Shown here: piece after piece, positions 40,401-44,628 of the stretch | Layout of the letters: each line of letters starts with the position of its first letter | How positions within the stretch are numbered: the stretch's first letter is position 1 | NCBI GenBank assembly: GCA_947561585.1 | Contig: CANNZV010000336.1 | Location: 407,466-471,465, forward strand | Length of the DNA stretch: 64,000 nucleotides | Source: Caprella mutica | Lineage: Eukaryota; Arthropoda; Malacostraca; Amphipoda; Caprellidae | Direction of reading: 5' to 3' | Made by a program: the position numbers and the translations under genes | The notes under the pieces: generated by a model | The model's input: the letters and a program-made list of their open reading frames with translations, nothing else | Databases searched by the model: none | What the model was told of the DNA's origin: nothing

Positions 40401-42147
40401 AACGTTTGTACATCAATTCAATGCAAAGGGCAGTGAAATGGACTTCACCGTTAGGATGACAAAAAAAATCAGCCTAATGACTGTGTGGAGACATAATTCT
40501 ACATAAAAGAAAAAAGTACTGAAGAGGAGAGGAATGTACCAGAAAGAGGAGAATGTACCAGTTAAAGGTAAATGTTCCAGTGAAAGGAAAATGTACCAGA
40601 AAGAAGAAACTGTACCAGAAAGAGGAGAATGTATCAGAGAGAAGAAAATGTACCAGAGAGAGGAGAATGTAGATGTAGACAAGTAAAATTAAATGTTACT
40701 ATACATGAGAAATATACTTAGTATAAACAGTTCTATTGAAAATTAAATAGGAGTCCTAAATAGGAATGTAGTTCATCTGCAAGAAGATAAACATATAATA
40801 TTCCACTAGGAATGAACTCTTACGGTGAAGAACATCCATACAATATCTATTTACAGTCAATACAAATTATTAAAATCATAAAACGCATAAATTATATAGA
40901 AAATGTTTATAGGATTGAGGAGATCGATACACTTCAGAATTTTTTTCTTATTAATAATCTCAGACTAAGAGTTATTAAATTTATATACATGTAGAACAGG
41001 ACAAAAAAAAATTTTTGGTTCATGCAGAAATATGGCTACAGCCAATAGGAAACGAGTATTATAATAGAAAACGAATATTTTAGGGCTAACTTCAATGCTT
41101 TATATCAGCTTCACATTTTCACTTAAGAGAGACAAGACAGGAATCATTAGAAAAAGAAAGTTATTTCACGATACAAGAGAGATTTATGAAATTGAAAGTG
41201 TATTTAAAATTTATGATTGAAAAAAAATTCTTTGGAAAACCCAATTTTTAGCATATTTTCAAATTCTTTTAGCTATATTTTTTTCTAATTCAAATAACTG
41301 AAAAAAAAACTCAATGTTACATTATAGAGCTCATCTATCATAATAGCCCTGCCAAATCTATAGAACGAAAACTGACAGCCAATCAACCCAAACCGTAATT
41401 TTTCAGGAGAGACTAATATATTTCACCTGGTTTTAGATTCTAGAAGGATGTGTCACTTAGACCAGATAAATTTAACCTCCTCTTATTAAAGTCAGTGCGG
41501 TACTGATTTCTTATTGGAGCCTAGATTGATGGGGTGGTTTCATTTCTACCAAATCAACTCCCACACCCCGTCTGGAGTGTTGAAGGGCAGATTTGCTCCT
41601 AGCCACCACTTCCAACTCTCATCCCCAATGTATGAGCAACAGACAAGCTATAACTGTAATATTAACACAACGTTTTCTAGACAACTGTAGGTGTGCTTTA
41701 GGCGGTGGCCGGAAATTTCGGTGAAGTTTATTTCGAAACTCTCAATATAAATGACTATTCATGTTGAGATAGGTTTTTTTTATTCTTACCTCAGATCGAA
41801 ATTCCCGAAACAGAATTTTTCAAGAACCCTTTTAGGAGATTAATTTTTTTGACTTTTCTGAAGAGTATTGATTCCCTTAAAGCATTTTACTCACCTGTGT
41901 GTCGTAGTACCGCCATTACGGAAGTAGTTGCGTCGTCAGTTCCTAAAATCTGGACGGCGTCATCGTGGGGGACAGTGACTGCGAATTCCCGGGGGCGGAG
42001 GTAAAGCACCCCGCTTCCCCCCATACTTTCGGTTGGAATGGATGTGAGACTGGAGGAAGTTTCTTTGAGGCGGGGGAAGCTATTGTAGAGGGTGGTGGTA
42101 GAGCTGGGGGGTTCTTTCACCAGCTGTTCGTTGATAATTAGAACCAT
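1139..42147 (-). CDS. NTAN1: Protein N-terminal asparagine amidohydrolase, 8 coding exons
   Basis: NTAN1 deamidates N-terminal Asn to Asp at the head of the Arg/N-degron pathway, a cytosolic or nuclear reaction that marks proteins for arginylation and ubiquitin-dependent decay. Coding exons in transcript order: 42147-41895, 4157-3936, 3095-2988, 2830-2730, 2494-2333, 2012-1788, 1670-1545, 1438-1139. They sum to 1,497 bases (498 residues plus TGA), and all junctions are GT/AG and in phase. Family marks include LYLRPREFAVT, GTDDATTSVMAVLRHTG, LCIVGGFHDRRSVAEK, IKGIGVNTQTGKIFPAVF, MVDIYDCQLGVLKFGPF and LSTSPEVE. They line up in order with human NTAN1 (310 residues) as I remember it. Oddities: a 37.7-kb first coding intron, Ser76 where human NTAN1 has its catalytic Cys75, and a Pro/Gln-rich C-terminal extension of roughly 170-180 residues. 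The ATG is one base after a good splice acceptor, so a 5'UTR intron is likely. Confidence 0.93.
1545..1670 (-). CDS. NTAN1: NTAN1 coding exon 7 (C-terminal extension)
   Basis: The acceptor TTTTTTCAG is at 1671-1672 and the donor GTAACT at 1544-1539. It is 42 codons of Ala/Pro/Ser-rich sequence (VTGGNAVISVPSVPSTPAS...). The reading frame continues perfectly into exon 8. Confidence 0.82.
1788..2012 (-). CDS. NTAN1: NTAN1 coding exon 6
   Basis: The acceptor TTGTTTCAG is at 2013-2014 and the donor GTGAGT at 1787-1782. Its first half (VREVLRYIKENPFPD, LFPDNQPHYFRRNRQGIWE) matches the C-terminus of vertebrate NTAN1. The second half, after WEREL, has no vertebrate counterpart and begins the extension with a run of Asn codons. 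Confidence 0.9.
2333..2494 (-). CDS. NTAN1: NTAN1 coding exon 5
   Basis: The acceptor CCGTTTCAG is at 2495-2496 and the donor GTGAGA at 2332-2327. It is 54 codons, MVDIYDCQLGVLKFGPF through LSTSPEVEGPGWIKL, matching MISIYDAET...LRIGPYSW...LSTSPLAE of the human enzyme. Confidence 0.92.
2730..2830 (-). CDS. NTAN1: NTAN1 coding exon 4
   Basis: The acceptor TTTTTCAG is at 2831-2832 and the donor GTAAAC is at 2729-2724. It encodes GVNTQTGKIFPAVFSDKGP and on to TGAEQ. The phase joins exactly to exons 3 and 5. Confidence 0.9.
2988..3095 (-). CDS. NTAN1: NTAN1 coding exon 3
   Basis: The acceptor TTTTTCAG is at 3096-3097 and the donor GTGAGTG follows ATTG at 2988. It encodes AFHKYGAQFHLMVLCTGE and on to PWPVIKGIG, corresponding to the HLVTLCVTE...PVIYGIAVN segment of human NTAN1. 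Confidence 0.9.
3936..4157 (-). CDS. NTAN1: NTAN1 coding exon 2
   Basis: The acceptor TATTTTCAG is at 4158-4159. The donor GTGAGT at 3935-3930 splits an Asn codon. The exon encodes SGAVGLCHFDRC, then a region ending LELCIVGGFHDRRSVAEKVV, which matches the LVGGFSDDR segment of vertebrate NTAN1. It is followed downstream by the very large intron's 3' edge sequences only on the upstream side (4158-41894). Confidence 0.92.
4488..6602 (+). CDS. 704-codon frame readable only with UAA/UAG = Gln
   Basis: From ATG 4488 to TGA 6600-6602 one frame runs without a single TGA or frameshift while containing about 40 TAA/TAG codons (for example 4536, 4626, 4674) by hand count. The nearest upstream in-frame TGA is at 4416. 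TGA is common in the other two frames. About 24 ordinary CAA/CAG codons are mixed in. With UAR as Gln the product is hydrophilic and rich in Lys, Glu, Asp, Asn, Ser and Gln. It has a basic N-terminal third (GRRRIQENNEERK), an acidic C-terminal third and a basic tail, LRRSKRLQDKQNFSM. I see no catalytic motif, zinc knuckle, signal peptide or membrane segment and do not recognise the family. It may be a gag-like or accessory protein of a mobile element. It lies antisense inside the NTAN1 intron. Function unknown; confidence is for the reading frame being real. Confidence 0.75.
6603..6996 (+). other. Downstream flank of the UAR-rich frame, AT-rich tail
   Basis: No gene is seen. It contains a perfect 7-bp stem hairpin (6727-6744) and ends in a run of TAAA/TTAA tetramers (about 6958-6989), of the kind found at 3' ends of non-LTR elements. 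It may be the 3' UTR and tail of the element carrying the preceding frame. Confidence 0.35.
6727..6744. other. Perfect 7-bp stem hairpin CCCGTTA/TAACGGG
   Basis: CCCGTTA, four A, TAACGGG, about 125 bases after the UGA of the UAR-rich frame. A second degenerate CCCGTTA copy follows near 6769. It could be part of a 3' end structure; no function can be assigned. Confidence 0.4.
6997..7675. mobile_element. MITE-like element with long terminal inverted repeats, TAA duplication
   Basis: The left end AGCCCCGTCCAGACGGTCAA is mirrored by the right end TTGACCGTCTGGACGGGGCT. Imperfect inverted similarity extends about 70 bases inward (AGAGAAGTGACAAACTTAAT on both arms). It is flanked on both sides by TAA (6994-6996, 7676-7678), the target-site type of PIF/Harbinger-like elements. 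No transposase is encoded; the small internal frames look like chance. Confidence 0.85.
7679..8576. other. AT-rich intronic DNA with a tRNA-promoter-like segment
   Basis: Nothing coding is seen. At about 8018-8060 TGTCCCAGTTGG (A-box-like) is followed after about ten bases by GGTTCTAGTCCC (B-box-like), then a short CTCAGGGGC. That spacing leaves no room for an anticodon arm, so it is at most a tRNA-derived SINE remnant. Confidence 0.4.
8577..12694. repeat. Minisatellite, 38-39 bp unit, about 107 copies
   Basis: The unit contains CTAATTGACAAGAATTAGAG followed by AAACACTACACTGGTACA or the variant ending ACTGACTACA. Copies are very similar; sub-variants (CACTAC, CTCTAC, CACCAC, CGTTAC) mark a higher-order repeat of 451 bp in the middle (see findings). 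It lies in the NTAN1 intron. Confidence 0.97.
12695..13457. other. AT-rich spacer with a GC-rich palindromic patch
   Basis: No gene. At about 13366-13407 a GC-rich stretch forms CCCCGGGGGCGC...GCCCCGGG followed by the palindrome GGTCACGTGACC with an E-box core, in otherwise AT-rich DNA. Confidence 0.5.
13458..13798. repeat. Minisatellite, 41-bp unit, about 8 copies
   Basis: The unit starts CCTGGCGGAGGTTTTGTGAA and continues CTAAAATAAGAGAATAGGTA. Two alternating endings (GAATAGGTAA, GAAAATGTAA) occur. Confidence 0.95.
13799..14389. other. Spacer with a two-part hairpin
   Basis: No gene. GCGTGGGAT (14340-14348) pairs with ATCCCACGC (14380-14388), enclosing a CAGAG/CTCTG inner stem. The hairpin directly abuts the next minisatellite. 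A short minus-strand open frame here looks like chance. Confidence 0.45.
14390..14536. repeat. Minisatellite, 23-bp unit, about 6 copies
   Basis: The unit is built on GTGGTGAAGGGAGAGGAGAA plus GAT, with a strong purine bias on the plus strand. Confidence 0.93.
14598..15330. repeat. Minisatellite, 23-bp unit, about 32 copies
   Basis: The unit is built on AACAAGTCACTCTTTTCCCC plus AAT. Copies are nearly identical apart from one AAAAATAAC copy near 14888 and shortened copies at the right end. Confidence 0.96.
15331..17288. other. Intronic spacer with dispersed-repeat copies and C/T tracts
   Basis: No gene seen. It holds three adjacent copies of a dispersed repeat (15786-16110) and poly-pyrimidine tracts with long C runs (about 16540-16590 and 16801-16842). 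The rest is unremarkable AT-rich DNA. Confidence 0.5.
15786..16110 (+). repeat. Three tandem copies of a dispersed repeat family
   Basis: Copies begin near 15788, 15928 and 16058 with TACAAGGGACTGGAA, then AAGCAGTCAGA, GGAAAGTGGCTC and, in the first two, GATGCAGAAAAGCTACTCC and TAGTCAC-like ends. Further copies are at 42238-42425 and 54764-54955. Probably a SINE- or MITE-like family. Confidence 0.75.
17289..17716. repeat. Minisatellite, 40-bp unit, about 11 copies
   Basis: The unit runs GGTTTTAGGACCTGTGTCCT, TTTTTCTAATGTCCCACTGA. The first two copies carry ATGGTTTG in place of AGGACCTG. The spacer to the next array (17717-18022) shows no gene. Confidence 0.96.
18023..19400. repeat. Minisatellite, 29-bp near-palindromic unit, about 47 copies
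   Basis: The unit is AGTAATAAAATAATTACTAT plus ATCGTTCAT. AGTAAT...ATTACT makes each unit self-complementary. A 466-bp higher-order duplication is visible from shared variants (see findings). Confidence 0.96.
19611..20310. repeat. Minisatellite, 16-bp unit, about 43 copies
   Basis: AGTTATTTTATAAAAT repeated in the left two thirds, changing sharply near 20090 to AGTTATTCAATAAAAT. The switch shows two homogenised sub-blocks. Confidence 0.96.
20560..20672. repeat. Minisatellite, 20-bp unit, about 6 copies
   Basis: CAGTGCACCAATGGGACACA repeated. It generates spurious open frames on both strands. Confidence 0.95.
20818..22228. repeat. TAGG-rich tandem array, left part
   Basis: Mixtures of GTAGGTACAAAG (12 bp), GTAGGTATGTAG and GTAAGTAGGTAC modules with higher-order patterns. 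It continues after the BEL/Pao insertion at 30601. The long minus-strand open frames rich in YLPLYLLTY are translations of this repeat. Confidence 0.97.
22224..22228. repeat. Target-site duplication, left (GTAGG)
   Basis: GTAGG directly precedes the 5' LTR and is repeated at 30601-30605 after the 3' LTR. Five bases is usual for BEL/Pao. The tandem background makes coincidence possible, but both junctions fit. Confidence 0.8.
22229..23403 (+). repeat. 5' LTR of the BEL/Pao element
   Basis: Begins TGTCGCGGTAAGCGATCC and ends CGCACTCGGGACA; 1,175 bp. It contains a good splice donor (CAAGTAAGTTT, GT at 22851) and acceptor (TGTATTTCAG, ending 23341). Confidence 0.97.
23508..29198 (+). CDS. gag-pol: BEL/Pao Gag-Pol polyprotein
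   Basis: One uninterrupted frame. I take the start at ATG 23508 (MGTARSPPVTW, 1,896 residues) because the upstream open part (from 23217) lies in the LTR. In numbering from 23217: DUF1759-type Gag region about 350-540; three Cys/His clusters, 575-588, 609-621 (CX2CX3HX4C) and 627-639; DUF1758-type aspartic protease with DDMSDSS at 707-713; reverse transcriptase with FDSS 1009-1012 and YVDD 1130-1133; Pao-type RNase H with D1315, E1359 and D1389; integrase zinc motif H1621/H1626/C1657/C1660; integrase core D1692, D1760, E1805; DUF5641-type C-terminus about 1890-1990. It ends on TGA at 29196. It has no internal stop, so it may be active. The protease motif lacks the usual Gly after the catalytic Asp pair. 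All Gln is CAA/CAG. Confidence 0.96.
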   Translation: MGTARSPPVTWREVSPNLSLLTSKYAETRTALTEVLQIDPLQCEWEELSSLIPQVKSVWREFLNDSTALIERYTKIASFQESQEVRRERTEMRTEVRQLIDLANGILKKLNLDLFSNIDTLSNRAPSISGEMETSLPNDSTQADPNTMIHEYESSPLDSPQATGVRPKTTVATLKIPFSIPSEPVCNDTKIQTEAAATLGNQMPNQATQPNLTSQTNSNTTRTQNLTTVTSCHQLPIQTVHDNYTSRTEGGAAFYLVKHELFRDSNNPFDGEPYKYKSWVLLLQSRMSGVDLSPLEVISVLTANTTGEPKRLVQDYLAVGAASPSLTLEKIWEALEKQFGSPVKVSSAMQKKLSSIPPIRPPNINSKLKDLIHVCNLIDTNMNTNPELQLFNLSMGQKQIWSKLPDWLQKKWRSRGHQYSRGNLGALPQFSMLIDFLESSFEEMTDPNYELTTEANSVRKTLASATVERGGTPESVACLYHGTPGHLLVNCRSFLRLSGSEKQRFASDKRLCFRCLGDHMARDCKGNLECAKCKGNHVTLMHMERKPYGNKDETQSSTTTRNYNRESNNALCSVMCGNPERALSCSKTVLCELHHESNPNKTMRVYAILDDMSDSSYVSERVVDELQLIGRDETYVLNSLGSCRSVHQGLVLSGLWIRGVQKDKYFQLPELFTSSFIPGSIYEVGTPEMVKSIDHISHYADKFINLDKRAKPHILIGRDAGDLMKSTCFGDHAPFVCETPLGFTLIGSPCLDKIPKTKVKTVLKTSHDHYSSKILIPKNSFPCNDIFKEFKDDDELAPSRDDLRFLSIVNKTIHVNDKGSITMNLPFRSDNPKMPDNKQPVFMRTRSTLDKLKTQPKKLTQCLEAMGKNIMAGHVEECPSFEPQQHQLGKSWFLPIFAVTQKKKDKTRLVFDSSAKYRGVSLNSALLQGPDENNRLRGVMMRFRMGEVAFGDDVESMFYNFYLPDEDKNFLKFFWFKANDPSKELTQYRGCVHLFGNTCSPALAHAGLKFATSHHPEAHHCPDAVKFLSENMYVDDLLAACRSREDAVKYLAQITTILSYYKIRFCKLISNSSEVLKHFPESERASKTEELIIGDASTHRALGLAWQLKSDNLFIKVELPEKPFTRRGILAVSNSIYDPLGMVGPVVLQARLIQRKALKRSDNSVPIDWDTPLSEEFVKEWRDWLSSLSRLDKITLSRSYIPPSFDETLHFELHTFADASEVAIGAVVYVKVIDSSNRVNVSLVLSASKLVPKSCISMPRSELCAALLGSKILTEVKKELSLEFDVSRIYCDSAVVLAYIHNTNKRFTKYVSNRVHSILKLTDPKQWTYINSSQNPADIASRPQSVNALTDSVWLRGPNFLWLESQDGKEDFSHQPPRILPEELPERTSAKTARLNNCSLGEICDRMSSLSRALGVVLSVLRFIIILLERRGIATTLTPQSDVALRILIRQAQYAEYHDLIEALTNKRSISNHRLSSLDPFIDENGVLRVGGRLRDSLLDRGMKHPVIIPPTHSLSTLIVRKYHSDVHHQGRHLTLGAIRSAGFFISKGSKLMRQFIANCVTCRRLRGLPAEQMMSPLPSSRVEDIAPFLSTGTDVFGPYLISESRSTRQSKGSKKIWGVLFTCMASRAIHIEPLYGMDTSSLANAFRRFINTRGNCKHFYSDQGTNFVGINNQTDASFESVRVELRKRDCTWSFIPPHSSHFGGAWERKVGAIKRVLDGAMAQLRGRTLNTDELTTLFSEAMAVVNNTPMWEVSSDPKDPIPLSPSMILTLKSSASPPPLEKLTPSDLLSYGPKRWHRVQYLAECFWQKWRLYFILGLQERSKWTKKQRNISAGDVVLLKNKCEKRNNWPIGIVRSVKKSRDDLVRSVSVETKSGQSTTLLDRPITELVLLVESK
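29417..29425 (+). promoter_or_regulatory. Polypurine tract of the BEL/Pao element
   Basis: Seven G then AA immediately before the 3' LTR, the expected primer for plus-strand DNA synthesis. Confidence 0.8.
29426..30600 (+). repeat. 3' LTR of the BEL/Pao element
   Basis: 1,175 bp, TG...CA, same length as the 5' LTR with three differences. Followed by the GTAGG duplication. Confidence 0.97.
30601..31057. repeat. TAGG-rich tandem array, right part
   Basis: Resumes with GTAGGTATAAGTAGGTACAA units exactly like those just left of the insertion at 22060-22228, then a homogeneous GTAGGTACAAAG/GTAG series. This shows that the retrotransposon split a single array. Confidence 0.97.
31058..31493. other. 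AT-rich spacer, nothing recognised
   Basis: No coding frame, repeat or RNA structure that I could support. Confidence 0.5.
31494..31840. repeat. Minisatellite, about 32-36 bp unit, about 9 copies
   Basis: The unit combines ACACAGACAGCAAGTAACTT with ACTTACTTAGGTACTT or the shorter ACTTACTTGTACTT. Confidence 0.93.
31841..33034. other. AT-rich spacer, nothing recognised
   Basis: No supported gene, repeat or structured element. Confidence 0.5.
33035..33460. repeat. Minisatellite, about 40-bp unit, about 10 copies
   Basis: The unit combines CAGTGTAGCTATGCCCCTCC with CTACACTGACAATAGGTACT; copies are mildly diverged. Confidence 0.93.
33461..35598. other. Intronic spacer, no supported gene
   Basis: At about 34690-35060 two frames run 80-100 codons without TGA, but they contain TAA/TAG and show no recognisable motif. 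I treat them as chance. Confidence 0.4.
35599..36384. repeat. Minisatellite, about 55-60 bp unit, about 14 copies
   Basis: The unit contains AGTCATGTTTGCCTTATAAC and AGTTCTACTCTGTAGTTAGG. Copies alternate between TTTGGTTACTATAG and TTCGGTTACCCTAG, a dimeric higher-order pattern. Confidence 0.94.
36387..36542. mobile_element. Small MITE, 156 bp, at the edge of a minisatellite
   Basis: The left end AGGGCCCGGTCACACGAGCG is mirrored by the right end CGCTCGTGTGATCGGTCCCT. TA lies outside on both sides (36385-36386, 36543-36544). It encodes nothing. It interrupts the tail of the preceding array, since CTCTACTCTGTGTTC follows shortly after it. Confidence 0.8.
36710..36935. repeat. Minisatellite, 20-bp unit, about 10 copies
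   Basis: GTGGTGAAGAGGGGGACTGT repeated, purine-rich on the plus strand. Confidence 0.94.
37122..37515. repeat. Minisatellite, 29-bp unit, about 13 copies
   Basis: The unit combines ACAAGGCACTCACACCAGAG and TACTTTAGT; CCAGAG/CCAAAG/CTAAAG variants occur. Confidence 0.95.
37516..38522. other. Spacer with a YY1-like site and short diverged repeats
   Basis: No gene. CCAATCAAGATGGCG at about 37551-37565 joins a CCAAT box to a YY1-like AAGATGGCG. Four diverged copies of TCTCCTAGATTCTAGGTACG lie at about 37812-37990. Confidence 0.4.
38523..38718. repeat. Minisatellite, 40-bp unit, about 5 copies
   Basis: The unit combines AAGTAGTTAAATGGTGAACA and CTGTGTCAGGGAAGAGGGGC. Confidence 0.94.
38719..39429. 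other. AT-rich spacer, no gene recognised
   Basis: GGCCATTGCGCGGCCATCTT near 38993 with a nearby ATTGG is promoter-like, but no exon was found beside it. Confidence 0.4.
39430..40125. repeat. Minisatellite, 31-bp unit with 62-bp dimer period, about 22 copies
   Basis: The unit combines TACCTATCCACACTGTACAG and AGTGCAAATGG. In the middle, GTACAGAGTGC and ATACAGAGTGT copies alternate, giving a 62-bp period. The WYLSTLYRV-type open frames are only repeat translations. Confidence 0.96.
40126..41894. other. Proximal part of the NTAN1 intron
   Basis: Holds a degenerate purine-rich tandem patch at about 40530-40680 (GAGAATGTACCAGAAAGA-like, about 7 copies) and otherwise AT-rich DNA without a recognised gene. 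Confidence 0.5.
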
Positions 42148-42148
42148 T
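41895..42148 (-). CDS. NTAN1: NTAN1 coding exon 1
   Basis: The acceptor TTTTCAG (AG at 42149-42150) is followed by A and then ATG (42147-42145). The donor GTGAGT follows CACACAG at 41895. The exon encodes residues 1-84 plus one base of the next codon and ends LRHTG, the same point as in the human protein. Residue 76, codon TCC at 41922-41920, is Ser in the motif DDATTS. Confidence 0.92.
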
Positions 42149-43246
42149 CTGAAAAGAAAAATAATAGTCATTTTTAGAAATTTAAAAGTTTCTTATTTTT
42201 TATTCAATCGAAATATTTAAGCATGATAGATAATTTATTATGGGTTTAACGTCTGCTTCGGAATAAAAGGCCATAACGCCAACGGCAAAAGGAAATTAAG
42301 TACAATGGACTGGAAGAAGCAGTCAGAAAGGAAAGTGGCTCAATGAACAAAGTCACTTACCACCAGTCAGTGACAAGATCTTGAATGCAGAAAAGCTACT
42401 CAATTTTTCACGAATTAATAGTAGAAAACAAACAAAATGATACATCATCTTTCAGAGCTATATTAGTTTTACTATATTATAAAACTATAGTATATGTATG
42501 ATATATAACTACAATGATTATACTTTTCCTTACGATTTAGCATCCAAAACTGATATAATGCTGTCAAAATTAAAAATGATAGACAGAGTAATACTAAATA
42601 CAAATGAGATAATTTCCAAAAATGATAATATGAAAATGTTATATTTTATCCGCCTCTTCAGTTTCACTATTAATATATTTCAAGTGTAAATAAGTATATA
42701 TAATATATATAAATAGTAAATAGGGAGGATTAGGTTTATAATACTGATGTAAATTTGCGAGACATCTAATCACTGTGTACTATCAGACGAAGTGGATCTA
42801 GAATGATTCAGTCACAGTTTACTAAAGAAAAAAAGAAACTTGACTAACTGCAGATATTTTAAAATTAGTCTGGGTACACGATGACAAATTTTCTAAGATT
42901 TGAAAATGATAGGAAATTAGAAAAGTGTTAAGAAATTAGCAACAAAATAGCTACTCTGATGGTACATTCGGCACATCATCTGCATACCAATTGAAAATAG
43001 ACTTAGCTGCATTAATTCAGATCGAATTGAAAGAGTTGAGATTAGCTTGCATATCATTATGCTTGTTATTGATTATTTATCAAGGTACAGGACTGTTAAT
43101 CAACAGCTAATCTAATTACTAGAACACCTATCAGCATTCTATTGCTTCACTTCGCATAAACAAACCATTAGAAGAAATTAAAACTTTATGATAGCTATTG
43201 AAATGGTAGAGGCAATGCTTGCTTCTTTGGCAGAAATCACTGATGA
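42149..43246. other. Probable 5' intron/leader region of NTAN1, with a dispersed repeat
   Basis: Between the promoter-like cluster and coding exon 1. No coding exon is seen. A copy of the dispersed repeat family occupies 42238-42425. Confidence 0.45.
42238..42425 (+). repeat. Dispersed repeat family copy
   Basis: Head ATGGGTTTAACGTCTGCTTC, then AAAGGCCATAACGCCAACGG, GACTGGAAGAAGCAGTCAGA, GGAAAGTGGCTCAATGAACA and GCAGAAAAGCTACTC. Same order as the copy at 54764. Confidence 0.75.
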
Positions 43247-43387
43247 TGACGTCACAGCTAAGCCGCTCTCTGATTGGACGATAGGATTAGCGCCATATCT
43301 ATTTATAGTAACGCAGTCTTCTTATTGGTCGAGGGATTTTCGCGCCATTTGACAAATACTTTGATTGGCCGGAAGTGTTACGTGCTT
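43247..43387 (-). promoter_or_regulatory. Promoter-like cluster, probably NTAN1
   Basis: In the minus-strand sense it holds an ETS-like site (CGGAAGTG complement, 43380-43387), CCAAT boxes (43374-43378, 43324-43328, 43273-43277), an E2F-like TTTTCGCGCC (43337-43346, plus strand), TATAAATA at about 43299-43306 and a CRE, TGACGTCA (43247-43254). It lies about 1.1 kb upstream of the NTAN1 start codon, which is preceded by a splice acceptor. It is an inferred promoter; it could also be bidirectional. Confidence 0.55.
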
Positions 43388-43987
43388 TACTTTTATTTTC
43401 ATAACTTATTATATTAAATAGTAATCAATATACATATTGATATTGCTTTATTTAATTATACTTAGTTATTTAATTAGTTATTTTGCTTTGATAGTGATTA
43501 CTGGGTCAAGAAGTCAAGTTCGAAGACATCGGATATTATCAACCTGTCGAGAAAATTTTTGATTTAGCTACCTAGAGGGTATGTTCTATGCTATCGATCA
43601 TTTTCAGTCATTTAAGAAAAAGTTATATAATAATTATTCAACTAGCTATTATAATCATTAAACTTTTTCTTAAATTACCGAAAATGTGAAACCATCCTAA
43701 ATTTTAAATGATATTTGTCCCATCAAAACCCTAACTAATTTTCACATTAAAAACATTCACATTAAAAACATTAGATTTCGTTAGGAAAGAATATATAGTA
43801 TTTCACAATGTTTGAACATTTAAGAGGTTTGAATCGATATCTTATAATTGCATTACAAGTACGTAATTATAAATGTGGAAGAAATAAATCTTAATAAGTT
43901 ATTAAAATTATTTTCATCTATAAAATTATAGGTTCTCAGATCAGAAAGTTTTTAGATTTCTTTACCAAGATATAGTTTTACCCGTTA
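43388..43987. other. Intergenic AT-rich DNA
   Basis: No gene or repeat beyond two short direct copies of CACATTAAAAACATT near 43741-43770. Confidence 0.45.
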
Positions 43988-44628
43988 AAAAAGGCACAGT
44001 GATTTGTACAGGGTTAAGTACAGCAATGAAGGCACAGTGAGTTATACAGGATTAAGTACAGCAATGAAGGCACAGTGAATTGCACAGGGTTAAGTATAAG
44101 TACAGCAATGAAGGCACAGTGAGTTGTACAGGATTAAGTACAGCAATGAAGGCACAGTGAGTTGTAAAGGATTAAGTACAGCAATGAAGGCACAGTGAGT
44201 TGTACAGGATTAAGTACAGCAATGAAGGCACAGTGAGTTGTACAGGATTAAGTACAGCAATGAAGGCACAGTGAATTGCACAGGGTTAAGTATAAGTACA
44301 GCAATGAAGGCACAGTGAGTTGTACAGGATTAAGTACAGCAATGAAGGCACAGTGAGTTGTAAAGGATTAAGTACAGCAATGAAGGCACAGTGAGTTGTA
44401 CAGGATTAAGTACAGCAATGAAGGCACAGTGAGTTGTACAGGATTAAGTACAGCAATGAAGGCACAGTGAATTGCACAGGATTAAGTATAAGTACAGCAA
44501 TGAAGGCACAGTGAGTTGCACAGGGTTAAGTACAGCAATGAAGGCAAAGTGAGTTGCACAGGATTAAGTATAAGTACAGCAATGAAGGCACAGTGAGTTG
44601 CACAGGGTTAAGTACAGCAATGAAGGTT
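43988..44628. repeat. Minisatellite, 38-bp unit, about 17 copies
   Basis: The unit combines AAGGCACAGTGAGTTGTACA and GGATTAAGTACAGCAATG; a longer variant with TAAGTATAAGTACAG recurs roughly every 200 bp, a higher-order pattern. Confidence 0.95.

Larger units (their letters stand above)
4158..41894 (-). other. Giant first coding intron of NTAN1 (37.7 kb)
   Basis: Bounded by a GTGAGT donor at 41894-41889 and a CAG acceptor at 4158-4159; exon phases on the two sides match. The other NTAN1 introns are about 90-840 bases. The intron holds the UAR-rich open frame, at least sixteen tandem arrays, the BEL/Pao element and several MITEs. No host coding exon was recognised inside it. Confidence 0.85.
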
